Below, one piece after another: positions 56,790-64,000 of a stretch of DNA of 64,000 bases. The stretch comes from Williamsia faeni (lineage in GTDB: Bacteria; Actinomycetota; Actinomycetes; Mycobacteriales; Mycobacteriaceae), in contig QJJF01000002.1 in NCBI GenBank assembly GCA_003202005.1, forward strand, positions 620,001 to 684,000, in the 5' to 3' direction. The notes under the pieces were generated by a model. It made no database searches. It saw only the letters and a program-made list of their open reading frames with translations, and was not told the DNA's origin. The position numbers and the translations under genes were made by a program. The stretch's first letter is position 1. Each line of letters starts with the position of its first letter.

Positions 56790-57611
56790 TCACCGCGCCA
56801 CCGCGGTGACAAGCAGATACTCCCACTCCATCACACCGTTGTCGTTGAGGGCGGTGCGGGCGAGGTCTGCCAAGCCGGTGTCCAGAGCCGCTGTCGCATC
56901 CGGGTTTTCGGCATTGGCCTTGTAGACCGCGATCGTGGGTCCGTAGGTTTCCTTGAAGAACTCCCGGAACTCCTCCGGCGTCTCGAATCGGTCCACCTTC
57001 AGTGTCTGCCTGACCGCGGTCACCTCGGCGATCCGGTCACCGAAGAGCCCTCGCACATGGTCCTCGTCACCCCACAACGGCGGTGGCTGGGCCCCGGGTG
57101 GTGGTGGCGGGGCGTAGGGCTTCATCGTGGCGAACATCTGGCCGATGAACCCCTGTGGTGTCCAGTTGATCAGTCCGATGCGGCCACCGGAGCGACAGAC
57201 CCGGACGATCTCGTCGGCGGACGCCTGGTGATGGGGAGCGAACATTGCACCCACGCAGGAGATCACCACGTCAAAACTGTTGTCTTCGAACGGAAGTTCC
57301 TCGACATCGGCCTCCTGCCAGGTCAGCTCCACCTGGCGTTCGGCGGCCAGTTGTCGCCCGGCCGTGAACAATTCGGGTGTGAGGTCACTTGCGACCACCT
57401 CGGCGCCGACCTCGGCAGCCGGGATCGCTGCATTCCCCGAACCGGCGGCGACGTCCAGTACCCGCTCGTGCTCGCGGATCCCGACCGCGTCGACCAGCGT
57501 CGACCCCAGATTCGCGATCACTTGTGTGTGCACGGCGGGATAGTCGCCGGACGCCCACAGTGCGCGGTGCTTGACCTTGATCGCGTCGGGGGTTGTTGTG
57601 TGTGTGGTCAT
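56790..57611 (-). CDS. Class I SAM-dependent methyltransferase
   Basis: 273 residues from ATG 57611. The SAM-binding motif is VLDVAAGSGNAAIPAAEVGAEVVASDLTPELF; motif II is FDVVISCVGAMFAPHHQASADEIVRVCRSGGRIGLINW. It resembles UbiE/Coq5-like methyltransferases common near regulators in actinobacteria. The proline-rich loop PYAPPPPPGAQPPPLWG in the C-terminal half is unusual. Substrate unknown. Divergent from the HxlR regulator, which may control it. A longer upstream frame overlaps the HxlR start and is not used. Confidence 0.9.
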   Translation of the reverse strand: MTTHTTTPDAIKVKHRALWASGDYPAVHTQVIANLGSTLVDAVGIREHERVLDVAAGSGNAAIPAAEVGAEVVASDLTPELFTAGRQLAAERQVELTWQEADVEELPFEDNSFDVVISCVGAMFAPHHQASADEIVRVCRSGGRIGLINWTPQGFIGQMFATMKPYAPPPPPGAQPPPLWGDEDHVRGLFGDRIAEVTAVRQTLKVDRFETPEEFREFFKETYGPTIAVYKANAENPDATAALDTGLADLARTALNDNGVMEWEYLLVTAVAR

Positions 57612-57696
57612 CGCCGGGCTCCTTCGGGTGGCGTAATGGGTGCGATTTTCTGACACCTTGATCCTGCGACCACATCGCCGCGCGTTCCAGTTCCAG

Positions 57697-57727
57697 ATCT
57701 GTACCCGAACCGGTTCTGTATCTGTAC
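57697..57727. promoter_or_regulatory. Direct repeats ATCTGTAC around palindrome GAACCGGTTC
   Basis: ATCTGTAC occurs at 57697-57704 and 57720-57727, 23 bp apart, flanking the perfect palindrome GAACCGGTTC (57707-57716). The array lies in the gap between the divergent methyltransferase and HxlR genes and is a good candidate HxlR operator. Confidence 0.55.
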
Positions 57728-57782
57728 TGGTGTGTCGAACGGAGTCGGTGTGTACTTGCAAGGGACAACGCAAGGAGTCCCG

Positions 57783-58457
57783 ATGTCTGGATACGGTCAG
57801 TTCTGCCCCGTCGCCAAGGCCATGGAGGTTCTCGACGAGCGGTGGACGCTACTGGTGGTGCGTGAACTGTTGGCCGGCAGCAGTCATTTCAACGAACTGC
57901 GGCGCGGCGTCCCGAAGATGTCGCCGGCACTGCTTTCCAAGCGGTTGCGCACACTTGAGCGAGCCGGAATCATCACTCGCGAAATCGACGGCGGCAGAAC
58001 TGAATACACACTTACAGCCAGCGGCAAAGAGCTGTCGACTGTGGTCGAGGCACTCAACTCGTGGGGCATGCGCTGGATTGGTGAACTCGGCGAGGCCGAC
58101 CTCGATCCCCACCTGTTGCTGTGGGACATGCGCCGCACCGTTCCCGTCGATCATTGGCCCCGGGCGCGCACGGTGGTGGCATTTCACCTGAGCGGCGTTC
58201 CGGTCAAGGCGTCCCGCTGGTGGCTGGTGGTCTCGGGCGGCGACGTCGATGTCTGTGACTACGACCCCGGGTACGACATCGACGCCACCGTGGACGCGCC
58301 ACTTCGCGACCTCATCGCGGTCTGGCGCGGAGACCGGTCGTGGGACTCCGCGCTGAAGAGCGGTGACGTCGAGATCACCGCCCCGCGCGACATCCGCAAT
58401 GTGGTCCCGGAGTGGATTGGTCAGGGCCGGATGTCGCGGATCCCCCGACCGGTCTGA
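57783..58457 (+). CDS. HxlR-family regulator with extra C-terminal domain
   Basis: 224 residues from ATG 57783 (AAGGAG six bases upstream). The HxlR winged helix is FCPVAKAMEVLDERWTLLVVRELLAGSSHFNELRRGVPKMSPALLSKRLRTLERAGIITREIDGGRTEYTLTASGKEL, with Cys9 in the position used for redox sensing in some members. A second domain (about 115-224) with VVAFHLSGVPVKASRWWLVVSGGDVDVCDYDPGYDIDATVDAPLRDLIAVWRGDRSW resembles SCP2-like sterol-binding folds. It probably regulates the divergent methyltransferase. Confidence 0.9.
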   Translation: MSGYGQFCPVAKAMEVLDERWTLLVVRELLAGSSHFNELRRGVPKMSPALLSKRLRTLERAGIITREIDGGRTEYTLTASGKELSTVVEALNSWGMRWIGELGEADLDPHLLLWDMRRTVPVDHWPRARTVVAFHLSGVPVKASRWWLVVSGGDVDVCDYDPGYDIDATVDAPLRDLIAVWRGDRSWDSALKSGDVEITAPRDIRNVVPEWIGQGRMSRIPRPV

Positions 58458-58479
58458 GCGGCGGTCGCGATCGGGGCCG

Positions 58480-59511
58480 TCACAGAATCGACGCATCCTT
58501 CCCCACCAGAACGGTGAGCTCGACGAGGTCGTCGACAACCTGCCGGGTCGGTCCACCGTCTCGAGACGCGTTCCGGGGATCGTTCAGCAACCGCCGGACG
58601 ATTCCCTCGGCGATGATCGCCAGCCGCCACAGCGCCATCGTGTGCCAGTACCCGATCCGGGAGACATCGCGCCCGGTCGCCTCGGCGTACGCGTCGATCA
58701 GTTCGGCCCGTTTGGGAAAACCCGGCGCGCGGGGCACCGTGAAATGCCCGGTCACGCGATCACCGGACTCCGGCCAGAAGGCGAGCAGATTGCCGAGGTC
58801 GGCCAGCGGTTCACCCAGGGTGCACAGTTCCCAGTCGACGACGCCGATCACGTGGCCGTCGTGCGGCGAGGTGATGACGTTGCTCAGGTGATAGTCGCCG
58901 TGCACCAGCGTCAACTCGGTCTGCTCCGGAGCATGCTTTGCCAAAGCCTCTGCCACGTCGGCAATTTCAGTGATTTCTCGGGTCTTCGAATGGTCCCACT
59001 GCGCACTCCAGCGCTTCAGCAACCGCGCGGAATACGGCTTGTGACTGGCCAGATCGGACAAACCGGTGGCGTCGAGGTCCACCGCATGGACGGTGCCGAG
59101 GGTACGGGGCAGGCTCAGTCCGACCTGGCGACGATGGTCGAGCGACAACCCCTCCACCGCAGCCGGATTGTCGATGACGGCCCCGTCGATGAAGCTCATC
59201 AGCACCAGCGGCGCATCGGTGATCTCGGGATCAGAGGTCGTGGCGATCATCTCCGGAACCGGGACCGCGGTGTCGTGCAGCGCCGACATGATGCGATGTT
59301 CACGCAGCACGTCATGAGCCGATGCGAGCAGCGTGCCCAACGGTGGCCGGCGCAGAATCCAGCGGGAGCCGGCGGCATCCCCCACCCGGAACGTCAGATT
59401 CGACTGACCGTTGCCGACGCGGTCGAATGTAAATGGTCCCCTGGCACCGATGTCCAGACCGGAGAGCCACCGGGACACGGCATCGGTGTCGAGACCGACC
59501 ACATCACTCAC
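58480..59511 (-). CDS. Phosphotransferase (ACAD10/11-type kinase-fold) protein
   Basis: 343 residues from GTG 59511, overlapping the dehydrogenase stop by four bases (GTGA). Motifs: [27 protein letters not shown] (N-lobe), [16 protein letters not shown] (HGDxxxxN catalytic loop) and [24 protein letters not shown] (metal-binding Asp). Linked to acyl-CoA dehydrogenases in many actinobacteria and fused to them in animal ACAD10/11, where the kinase and dehydrogenase handle 4-hydroxy-acyl-CoAs. The same joint role is inferred here. Confidence 0.92.
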   Translation of the reverse strand: MSDVVGLDTDAVSRWLSGLDIGARGPFTFDRVGNGQSNLTFRVGDAAGSRWILRRPPLGTLLASAHDVLREHRIMSALHDTAVPVPEMIATTSDPEITDAPLVLMSFIDGAVIDNPAAVEGLSLDHRRQVGLSLPRTLGTVHAVDLDATGLSDLASHKPYSARLLKRWSAQWDHSKTREITEIADVAEALAKHAPEQTELTLVHGDYHLSNVITSPHDGHVIGVVDWELCTLGEPLADLGNLLAFWPESGDRVTGHFTVPRAPGFPKRAELIDAYAEATGRDVSRIGYWHTMALWRLAIIAEGIVRRLLNDPRNASRDGGPTRQVVDDLVELTVLVGKDASIL

Positions 59512-60731
59512 GCCTGTGCCCCGATCTTCTTGTACCGGCCGAGCTCCTGACGCGCGATCGTCCGTTTGTGCACCTCGTCGGGACCATCCGCCAAACGAAG
59601 CGCCCTCAGGTGGGCGTACATGCTGGCCAGGGGGAAGTCGTCGGAGACTCCGCCACCGCCATGGACCTGAATCGCACGATCGACGATCTTCAGCGCCATG
59701 TTCGGTGCGGCCACCTTGATCGCGGCGATCTCGGTGCGAGCCGCCTTGTTGCCGACGGTGTCCATCAGCCAGGCCGCCTTCAGCGTGAGCAACCGCGCCA
59801 TCTCGATCTCGATCCTGGCCTCGGCAATCCAATCCTGGATATTCGACTGTGCAGCAAGGGGTTTCCCGAAAGCTACGCGCAGGGAGGCTCGGGCACACAT
59901 GAGTTCCAGAGCGCGTTCGGCCATACCGATGGCACGCATGCAGTGGTGGATCCGGCCGGGTCCGAGCCGGGCTTGTCCGATCATGAACCCGGCGCCCGCG
60001 CCGGCCAGCACATCCTTGTCCGGCACGCGGACGTTCTCGAACAGGACCTCGGCGTGGCCTTCGCGGTCGTGATAACCGAAGACCGGGAGATTGCGCAGGA
60101 CGGTGATACCCGGTGCATCGATCGGCACCACCATCATCGATTGCTGCGCGTGCGCGGCCGCGTAGGGGTCGGTCTTGCCCATCACGATGAGCACCTTGCA
60201 GTTGGGGTGCAGGGCGTTGGACGTCCACCACTTGCGGCCGTTGAGGACCCAGTGGTCGCCGTCGGGTTCCATGCTCAGCTGGATGTTGGTGGCATCCGAA
60301 CTGGCCACACCGGGTTCCGTCATGGCGAACGCCGAACGGATCGTGCCGTCCAACAGTGGAGCCAGCCATTTTTCTTTGTGCTCATCGGTGCCGAAGAGGC
60401 TGAACACCTCCATGTTCCCGGTGTCCGGTGCCGAGCAATTACAGGCCTCCGGCGCCAGCACCGCACTGTGACCCATGATCTCGGCCAGCGGTGCGTACTC
60501 GGAGTTGGTCAGACCCGGTCCGAAGCGGGGGTCGGGATGAAAGAGGTTCCACAACCCACGTGCTTTCGCCTCGGTTTTGAGTTCTTCGATGATCGGCGGA
60601 TCGAAATGCGGGTCACCGGATGCACGCATCTGCTGGGCATAGACCTCCTCGGCCGGATAGATGTGGCTGTCCATGAAGTCCAGCAGGCGCCCACGGTAAT
60701 CGGCGCAGCGGTCGGAGTACCCAAATTCCAT
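59508..60731 (-). CDS. Acyl-CoA dehydrogenase (ACAD10/11-like)
   Basis: 407 residues from ATG 60731. Motifs: [41 protein letters not shown] (FAD/substrate), [31 protein letters not shown], and [40 protein letters not shown] at the C-terminus. The GPDEVH variant replaces the usual GTSEIQ and is typical of the ACAD10/11 branch. Co-translated with the downstream phosphotransferase. The upstream SDR (60770) lies 38 bp away and likely begins the operon. Confidence 0.93.
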   Translation of the reverse strand: MEFGYSDRCADYRGRLLDFMDSHIYPAEEVYAQQMRASGDPHFDPPIIEELKTEAKARGLWNLFHPDPRFGPGLTNSEYAPLAEIMGHSAVLAPEACNCSAPDTGNMEVFSLFGTDEHKEKWLAPLLDGTIRSAFAMTEPGVASSDATNIQLSMEPDGDHWVLNGRKWWTSNALHPNCKVLIVMGKTDPYAAAHAQQSMMVVPIDAPGITVLRNLPVFGYHDREGHAEVLFENVRVPDKDVLAGAGAGFMIGQARLGPGRIHHCMRAIGMAERALELMCARASLRVAFGKPLAAQSNIQDWIAEARIEIEMARLLTLKAAWLMDTVGNKAARTEIAAIKVAAPNMALKIVDRAIQVHGGGGVSDDFPLASMYAHLRALRLADGPDEVHKRTIARQELGRYKKIGAQA

Positions 60732-60769
60732 TGCCAGATACCTACATTCGTTGTTGTCCGTCGCTCCGG

Positions 60770-61591
60770 TCAGTCGCCGTCTGCGACCAGGTGGCGTTGA
60801 AACCGACGCATCCCGGAAATCCACCGGTCATAGTCGGAGCCCTTGTTACGGTAGAAGTCCAGCACCTCGGGATGCGGCAGAATCAAGAATCTCTCGTCTT
60901 CCATCGCCGCCAGCACCTGCTGCGCCACGTCCGCCGGACTGAGCACCGCACCGGATTCGGTGACCGCCCGCGCAGCCACCGAGGCACCGGGGATGTCCGT
61001 ATCGAAGCCCTCCCGCAGCAACGCGGTCTCCACGCCCATCGGGCACAGGCAACTGACTGCGATGCCCTGGTCGCCGTACGTCACCGACAACCATTCGGCG
61101 AACCCGACCGCCGCGTGCTTGGACACCGAATACGGCGCCGAACCGATCTGGGTCAACAAGCCTGCTGCCGATGCCGTGGCCACGAAGTAGCCGCCGCCGT
61201 TCTCGATCCACCGCGGCACCAGGATTCGTGCGGCCCGGACGTGGGCCATGACATTCACTTCGAGTGCCACCTCCCACAATGCGTCTGAGGTGTCCAACCC
61301 CATCCCCGCAGTGGTTCCGGCGTTGGCGAAGAAGATCTCAACAGGTCCGAGGTCGGCATCGGCCCGGGCGATCATCGCCTCGAGGACCTCGGGGTCGGAG
61401 ACGTCACCGCCCATTGCGATCGCCCGGCCGGGATGGGTTGAGACGATCTCCGCCGCCACCGCGCCGGCTGCCGGGGCATTGAGGTCGGCGACCAGCACAC
61501 TGACACCGGCCGCGGCCAACGCCCGGGCCAGGGCGGCACCGATTCCGGCACCACCTCCGGTGACAACGGCGACTTTCCCTGAAATCTGCAC
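60770..61591 (-). CDS. Short-chain dehydrogenase/reductase
   Basis: 273 residues. Classical [32 protein letters not shown] (NAD(P)-binding), [15 protein letters not shown], Ser of [15 protein letters not shown] and the YxxxK pair [11 protein letters not shown]. The C-terminal tail [23 protein letters not shown] is long and basic. The Asp in VLVADL favours NAD. It precedes the dehydrogenase and phosphotransferase on the same strand and is probably the oxidation step for a hydroxy-acyl intermediate of the same route. Substrate not determined. Confidence 0.9.
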   Translation of the reverse strand: MQISGKVAVVTGGGAGIGAALARALAAAGVSVLVADLNAPAAGAVAAEIVSTHPGRAIAMGGDVSDPEVLEAMIARADADLGPVEIFFANAGTTAGMGLDTSDALWEVALEVNVMAHVRAARILVPRWIENGGGYFVATASAAGLLTQIGSAPYSVSKHAAVGFAEWLSVTYGDQGIAVSCLCPMGVETALLREGFDTDIPGASVAARAVTESGAVLSPADVAQQVLAAMEDERFLILPHPEVLDFYRNKGSDYDRWISGMRRFQRHLVADGD

Positions 61592-61635
61592 TCAACCGAT
61601 GCTAGAGGTCCCGCCGTCGACCGTGCTCAAAACGG

Positions 61636-62094
61636 CTACTTGGCGGCGCAGGGTGGGGCCGGTGCATCTTCGAAGAGCGGCTTCCCCAGAGGCTCGAGAT
61701 AGACGACATCGAGGATGACGGGAACCTTGCCGAGGTTTTGTCCTTGATGGACGTTGTTGTCGCCGGCGGGTTCGTTGATCAAGGCTCCGGTATTGAAGAT
61801 CACCGGCTTGCAATCGGGTCCGGGATGAGACAGCGTACCGGCCTGCACGATTCCCACAACTGGGCCATCGTGATAGTGCCACCCGGTGGTTCCGCCGGGC
61901 GCGATGGTGATTTGCTTGGCCACCGCGTGGATTCCGTCGGGGATGAAAGGCAAGAGGTCTGCGGGGATCTCCACATCCGCGTACGTCACCGCCGAGATGC
62001 CCTCGCTTGGTGTTCCGTGCGCGACAACAGGAACAGTCAGCGCCGCACAAGAAAGCGCCACCACTGCTGTTACCGACCGGATGTGTTTGATCAT
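61636..62094 (-). CDS. Secreted cupin-domain protein
   Basis: 152 residues from ATG 62094. Sec signal MIKHIRSVTAVVALSCAALTVPVVAHG, cleavage near VAHG-TP at about 27. The cupin motif is APGGTTGWHYHDGPVVGIVQAGTLSH, with two His and a GTL turn, followed by ALINEPAGDNNVHQGQN, whose His could complete a metal site. Two cysteines near the ends (PDCKP and PPCAAK) may be bridged. Extracellular enzyme or binding protein of unknown role. A start 18 codons further upstream would bury the signal. Confidence 0.87.
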   Translation of the reverse strand: MIKHIRSVTAVVALSCAALTVPVVAHGTPSEGISAVTYADVEIPADLLPFIPDGIHAVAKQITIAPGGTTGWHYHDGPVVGIVQAGTLSHPGPDCKPVIFNTGALINEPAGDNNVHQGQNLGKVPVILDVVYLEPLGKPLFEDAPAPPCAAK

Positions 62095-62177
62095 CAGCAC
62101 AGGGTATTCGTGAAACGGGCTCCAATCCCATCGCCGCGCACTGCTCATCGGCGCTCCGATCGCATCTGCGAAGGCGC

Positions 62178-62382
62178 CTATCTGACCCTCGACCTCGACG
62201 GCAGGAATGCGGCCGCCGTCATCCTGCTCGTGAGCGCGTCCATCACCTCGGCGTTTTCGATACCGGCGATGATCGCCCGCAATCGCACCGCCAAGCTCTG
62301 GCCACTGCAGTTCCTGCGCGGCCGAGCGAAATCTGCCTCTACCGAACCGGTTGGCTTACTGAAGCGACCAGGAGATGTGGAA
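62178..62382 (-). other. Possible coding remnant between cupin and HNH genes
   Basis: The gap has a leftward reading frame with coding-like codon use (G/C in third positions) ending in AEVMDALTSRMTAAAFLPSR, but no start or ribosome site of its own; the only in-frame ATG lies inside the HNH gene. It may be a decayed gene end. The forward strand has no supported gene either. Confidence 0.25.
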
Positions 62383-64000
62383 TCAGTACGGCGGAGGGTC
62401 GTTCCTTTCCTGTTCTTCGCGGAGTCTGCGGTTGTGTAGTCGTTCTTGTTGGCGGCGTGCATGTTTGGCAGCGGTACGTGATTGCTGTCGAGAGTCCGGT
62501 GCTGTAGGTGGTGGCCGGCCGGGTGAGCCGCGTTGGTTGTCGAAGACGATCAGCCGAAGTGTCGGGAACAGATCATCGCCCGTCCAGGCGGGTCCGTCGT
62601 AGCTACGGCCTTCCGGAGTGGTGAAGATCAGCCGCGGTCGCCCGGTCCGGGGATCGGGATACTGATCGTCGAGCCAGTTGCTGTAGGTTTTCATCAGATG
62701 GTGAAACCTGCAGAGTGTCTTCATCTCTGACGGATGGGTGCAACCACCGGCATCGGGATCGTGGTGGTTGTATTCGCGGGTGTGATCGAGATCAGCGCCC
62801 CATGCCTTCTTGTCACAACCGGGCCACATGCAATAGCAATCCCGGATCCGGATGTAGCTGTCAAGGACCACCGACGGCCGATACTCGTCACCGGGTTGGG
62901 TGGCCGGCAGTGGAACCACGAACGGTGCTGTAACGGTGTCGCTGTCGCCCTCCGGGAAGTCGCCGACCGGTGGGTTCTCCGGCGACCGCATGTACACCGT
63001 CGGCTTGTCAGGCTTCGGTCCCGGATCCGGCTGCGGTTCCTCAGGTTTCGGCTGTACGGGTTCGGGTTCAGCAGGCTCGGCCTGTGCAGGTGCTGGTTCG
63101 GGTTGAACAGTCTTGTTGCCCATCGGCCGCACCACTGTTTCGGTGCGGTCGGCGATATCGCGGATGTGGGCCGCGGAGATGACCCCGTGCCCGTCGAGGA
63201 AACCCGGATTGTCCTCGGTCCCCTCGAGCGTCGCCTGGTCAGTAATCACGTGCAGAACGATCTTCACGTCGACCCCGGAGATCACCTGATCCGCTGGGAC
63301 CGTGACGATCTCGGCGGTGCACGGGTGTTTGGGGTCGTCCGGGCACTGGCAACTGAACTCACGGCCCATCACCGTCGCAAACAACGCATCGGCCATCCGC
63401 TCAGCTTTGCGCCGCGGATCAGCCTTGCACGTCGACGTGGCCAGCTTTTCCAGCCGCGCCATGATCATCGTCATCTCTTCAGCGGTGGACTGTGCCTCCA
63501 GGACGGCCATGCCATGGTCGGCGTGCGAGCCCCACACCCCACGCCGGTTCTTCGCATCCTCCCGAGCTTGCCGGACCAGGTCTGGATCGCGGCGAAAGAT
63601 GATCGCATCGACCATGTCCCGCATCCGGTTCTTCGACCACGACCCCCGTCGGCTGAGAGCGTCGGAGATCGCCTGATCAATGTCAGCCCGATGCGGCGAG
63701 CCGTCGATCAACTCGGTGCGGGACACGATGTCGGGGATGTATTCGGCGGCAATTCGCCCCGCCTTGAGCATCGCATTCAAGGCGGGTAGACGATCGCGCA
63801 GCGCTAGGGCTCGATTGATCTGCAGTTCCGCGGTGTGCTGCGTGATCTCCTGTGAGGCAGACAGTCTCGCCGCGCACTGGGCGAACGGATCGATCGCCCG
63901 CATTTCGGCCTCGGTCCCCGCGGATGGTTCCACCAACAAGGCATGCAACTCCGCCGCGGTGGTGTAGCGCTTCCACTCCAGTTGACCCTGCTGCGCACGC
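62383..64000 (-). CDS. HNH endonuclease with DUF222 (13E12-type), 5' end outside window
   Basis: At least 539 residues; the frame stays open past the right edge, so the N-terminus is missing. The first visible residues RAQQGQLEWKRYTTAAELHALLVEP continue into the helical DUF222 domain (GRIAAEYIPDIVSRTELIDGS). A proline/glutamate-rich insert (PEPAPAQAEPAEPEPVQPKPEE and similar) follows. The C-terminal HNH nuclease has CMWPGCDKKAWGADLDHTREYNH and MKTLCRFHHLMKTYSNW. This is the 13E12-type family repeated many times in mycolata genomes; it is often called a repeat or putative mobile element, with unclear biological role. Confidence 0.93.
   Translation of the reverse strand, partial: RAQQGQLEWKRYTTAAELHALLVEPSAGTEAEMRAIDPFAQCAARLSASQEITQHTAELQINRALALRDRLPALNAMLKAGRIAAEYIPDIVSRTELIDGSPHRADIDQAISDALSRRGSWSKNRMRDMVDAIIFRRDPDLVRQAREDAKNRRGVWGSHADHGMAVLEAQSTAEEMTMIMARLEKLATSTCKADPRRKAERMADALFATVMGREFSCQCPDDPKHPCTAEIVTVPADQVISGVDVKIVLHVITDQATLEGTEDNPGFLDGHGVISAAHIRDIADRTETVVRPMGNKTVQPEPAPAQAEPAEPEPVQPKPEEPQPDPGPKPDKPTVYMRSPENPPVGDFPEGDSDTVTAPFVVPLPATQPGDEYRPSVVLDSYIRIRDCYCMWPGCDKKAWGADLDHTREYNHHDPDAGGCTHPSEMKTLCRFHHLMKTYSNWLDDQYPDPRTGRPRLIFTTPEGRSYDGPAWTGDDLFPTLRLIVFDNQRGSPGRPPPTAPDSRQQSRTAAKHARRQQERLHNRRLREEQERNDPPPY

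Noticed and set aside
55231-56925. Long forward frame of about 564 codons opposite the PknK-type gene
   Set aside because: No recognisable product or ribosome site. It is antisense to clear kinase and ATPase motifs.
59512-60369. Upstream extension of the phosphotransferase frame by 286 codons
   Set aside because: It runs out of frame through the co-directional acyl-CoA dehydrogenase gene; the GTGA-coupled start at 59511 is natural.
59433-60800. Forward frame of about 455 codons opposite the ACAD10/11-like gene
   Set aside because: Antisense of a dehydrogenase with intact motifs; no supporting signal.

Overview
The window looks like chromosomal DNA from a mycolic-acid-containing actinobacterium of the Gordonia/Williamsia/Rhodococcus type. 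The evidence is high G+C coding DNA with G/C-ending codons, a furA-katG pair, a mycofactocin-type short-chain dehydrogenase, a Ddn-type F420-dependent reductase, a DUF732 lipoprotein, a PknK-type kinase, a DUF222/HNH (13E12-type) endonuclease and a latex-clearing-protein-type rubber oxygenase. The genus is inferred. I see no rRNA, tRNA, CRISPR array, phage module or intact insertion sequence. Both edge genes (DoxX-like at the left, HNH endonuclease at the right) run off the window.

Layout. 1-9.1 kb: mixed housekeeping and stress genes (DoxX-like and LtrA membrane proteins, a RibD-type reductase, a Ser/Thr kinase, an epoxide hydrolase behind an array of TTGGT/ACCAA operator half-sites, an M4 metallopeptidase without a visible signal peptide, a secreted lipase). 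9.5-13.9 kb: redox and iron genes (a flavodoxin translationally coupled to a GerW-like protein, furA-katG, a FhuF-like 2Fe-2S protein). 14.4-18.8 kb: a Tat-exported rubber oxygenase (lcp) divergent from a TetR regulator, followed by a mycofactocin-type SDR and an amidohydrolase. 18.9-23.3 kb: phosphoesterase, nitroreductase, a structured 0.4-kb intergenic stretch with a possible small gene, and a DUF1295/FAD oxidoreductase pair. 23.4-29.3 kb: siderophore-binding lipoprotein, two-domain fatty acyl-CoA reductase, secreted tyrosine phosphatase, DUF35-thiolase pair.

29.4-41.6 kb: a VOC protein, a HugZ/DUF2470-type flavin protein, an AraC regulator divergent from a Baeyer-Villiger monooxygenase, several conserved hypothetical envelope proteins, a Ddn-type reductase, a phosphotransferase-DUF pair and a luciferase-like monooxygenase. 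41.6-50.1 kb: an asymmetric heterodimeric ABC exporter, a MarR regulator divergent from a cupin with twin operators, an alpha/beta hydrolase, a DHA2 drug exporter, a SRPBCC protein and a pterin dehydratase. 50.2-61.6 kb: two acyl-CoA catabolism clusters (an acyl-CoA dehydrogenase pair with a divergent TetR; a dehydrogenase-phosphotransferase-SDR set) flanking a PknK-type kinase and an HxlR/methyltransferase pair. 61.6-64 kb: secreted cupin and HNH endonuclease.

Taken together the genes suggest a soil hydrocarbon and polyisoprene degrader: extracellular rubber cleavage, oxidation of hydrophobic substrates (BVMO, epoxide hydrolase, luciferase-like enzyme), acyl-CoA dehydrogenation, and reductive storage-lipid synthesis, with many local one-component regulators. 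The least explained parts are the structured region at 20.9-21.3 kb and a 65-bp dispersed palindromic repeat present twice (29.3 and 47.4 kb).
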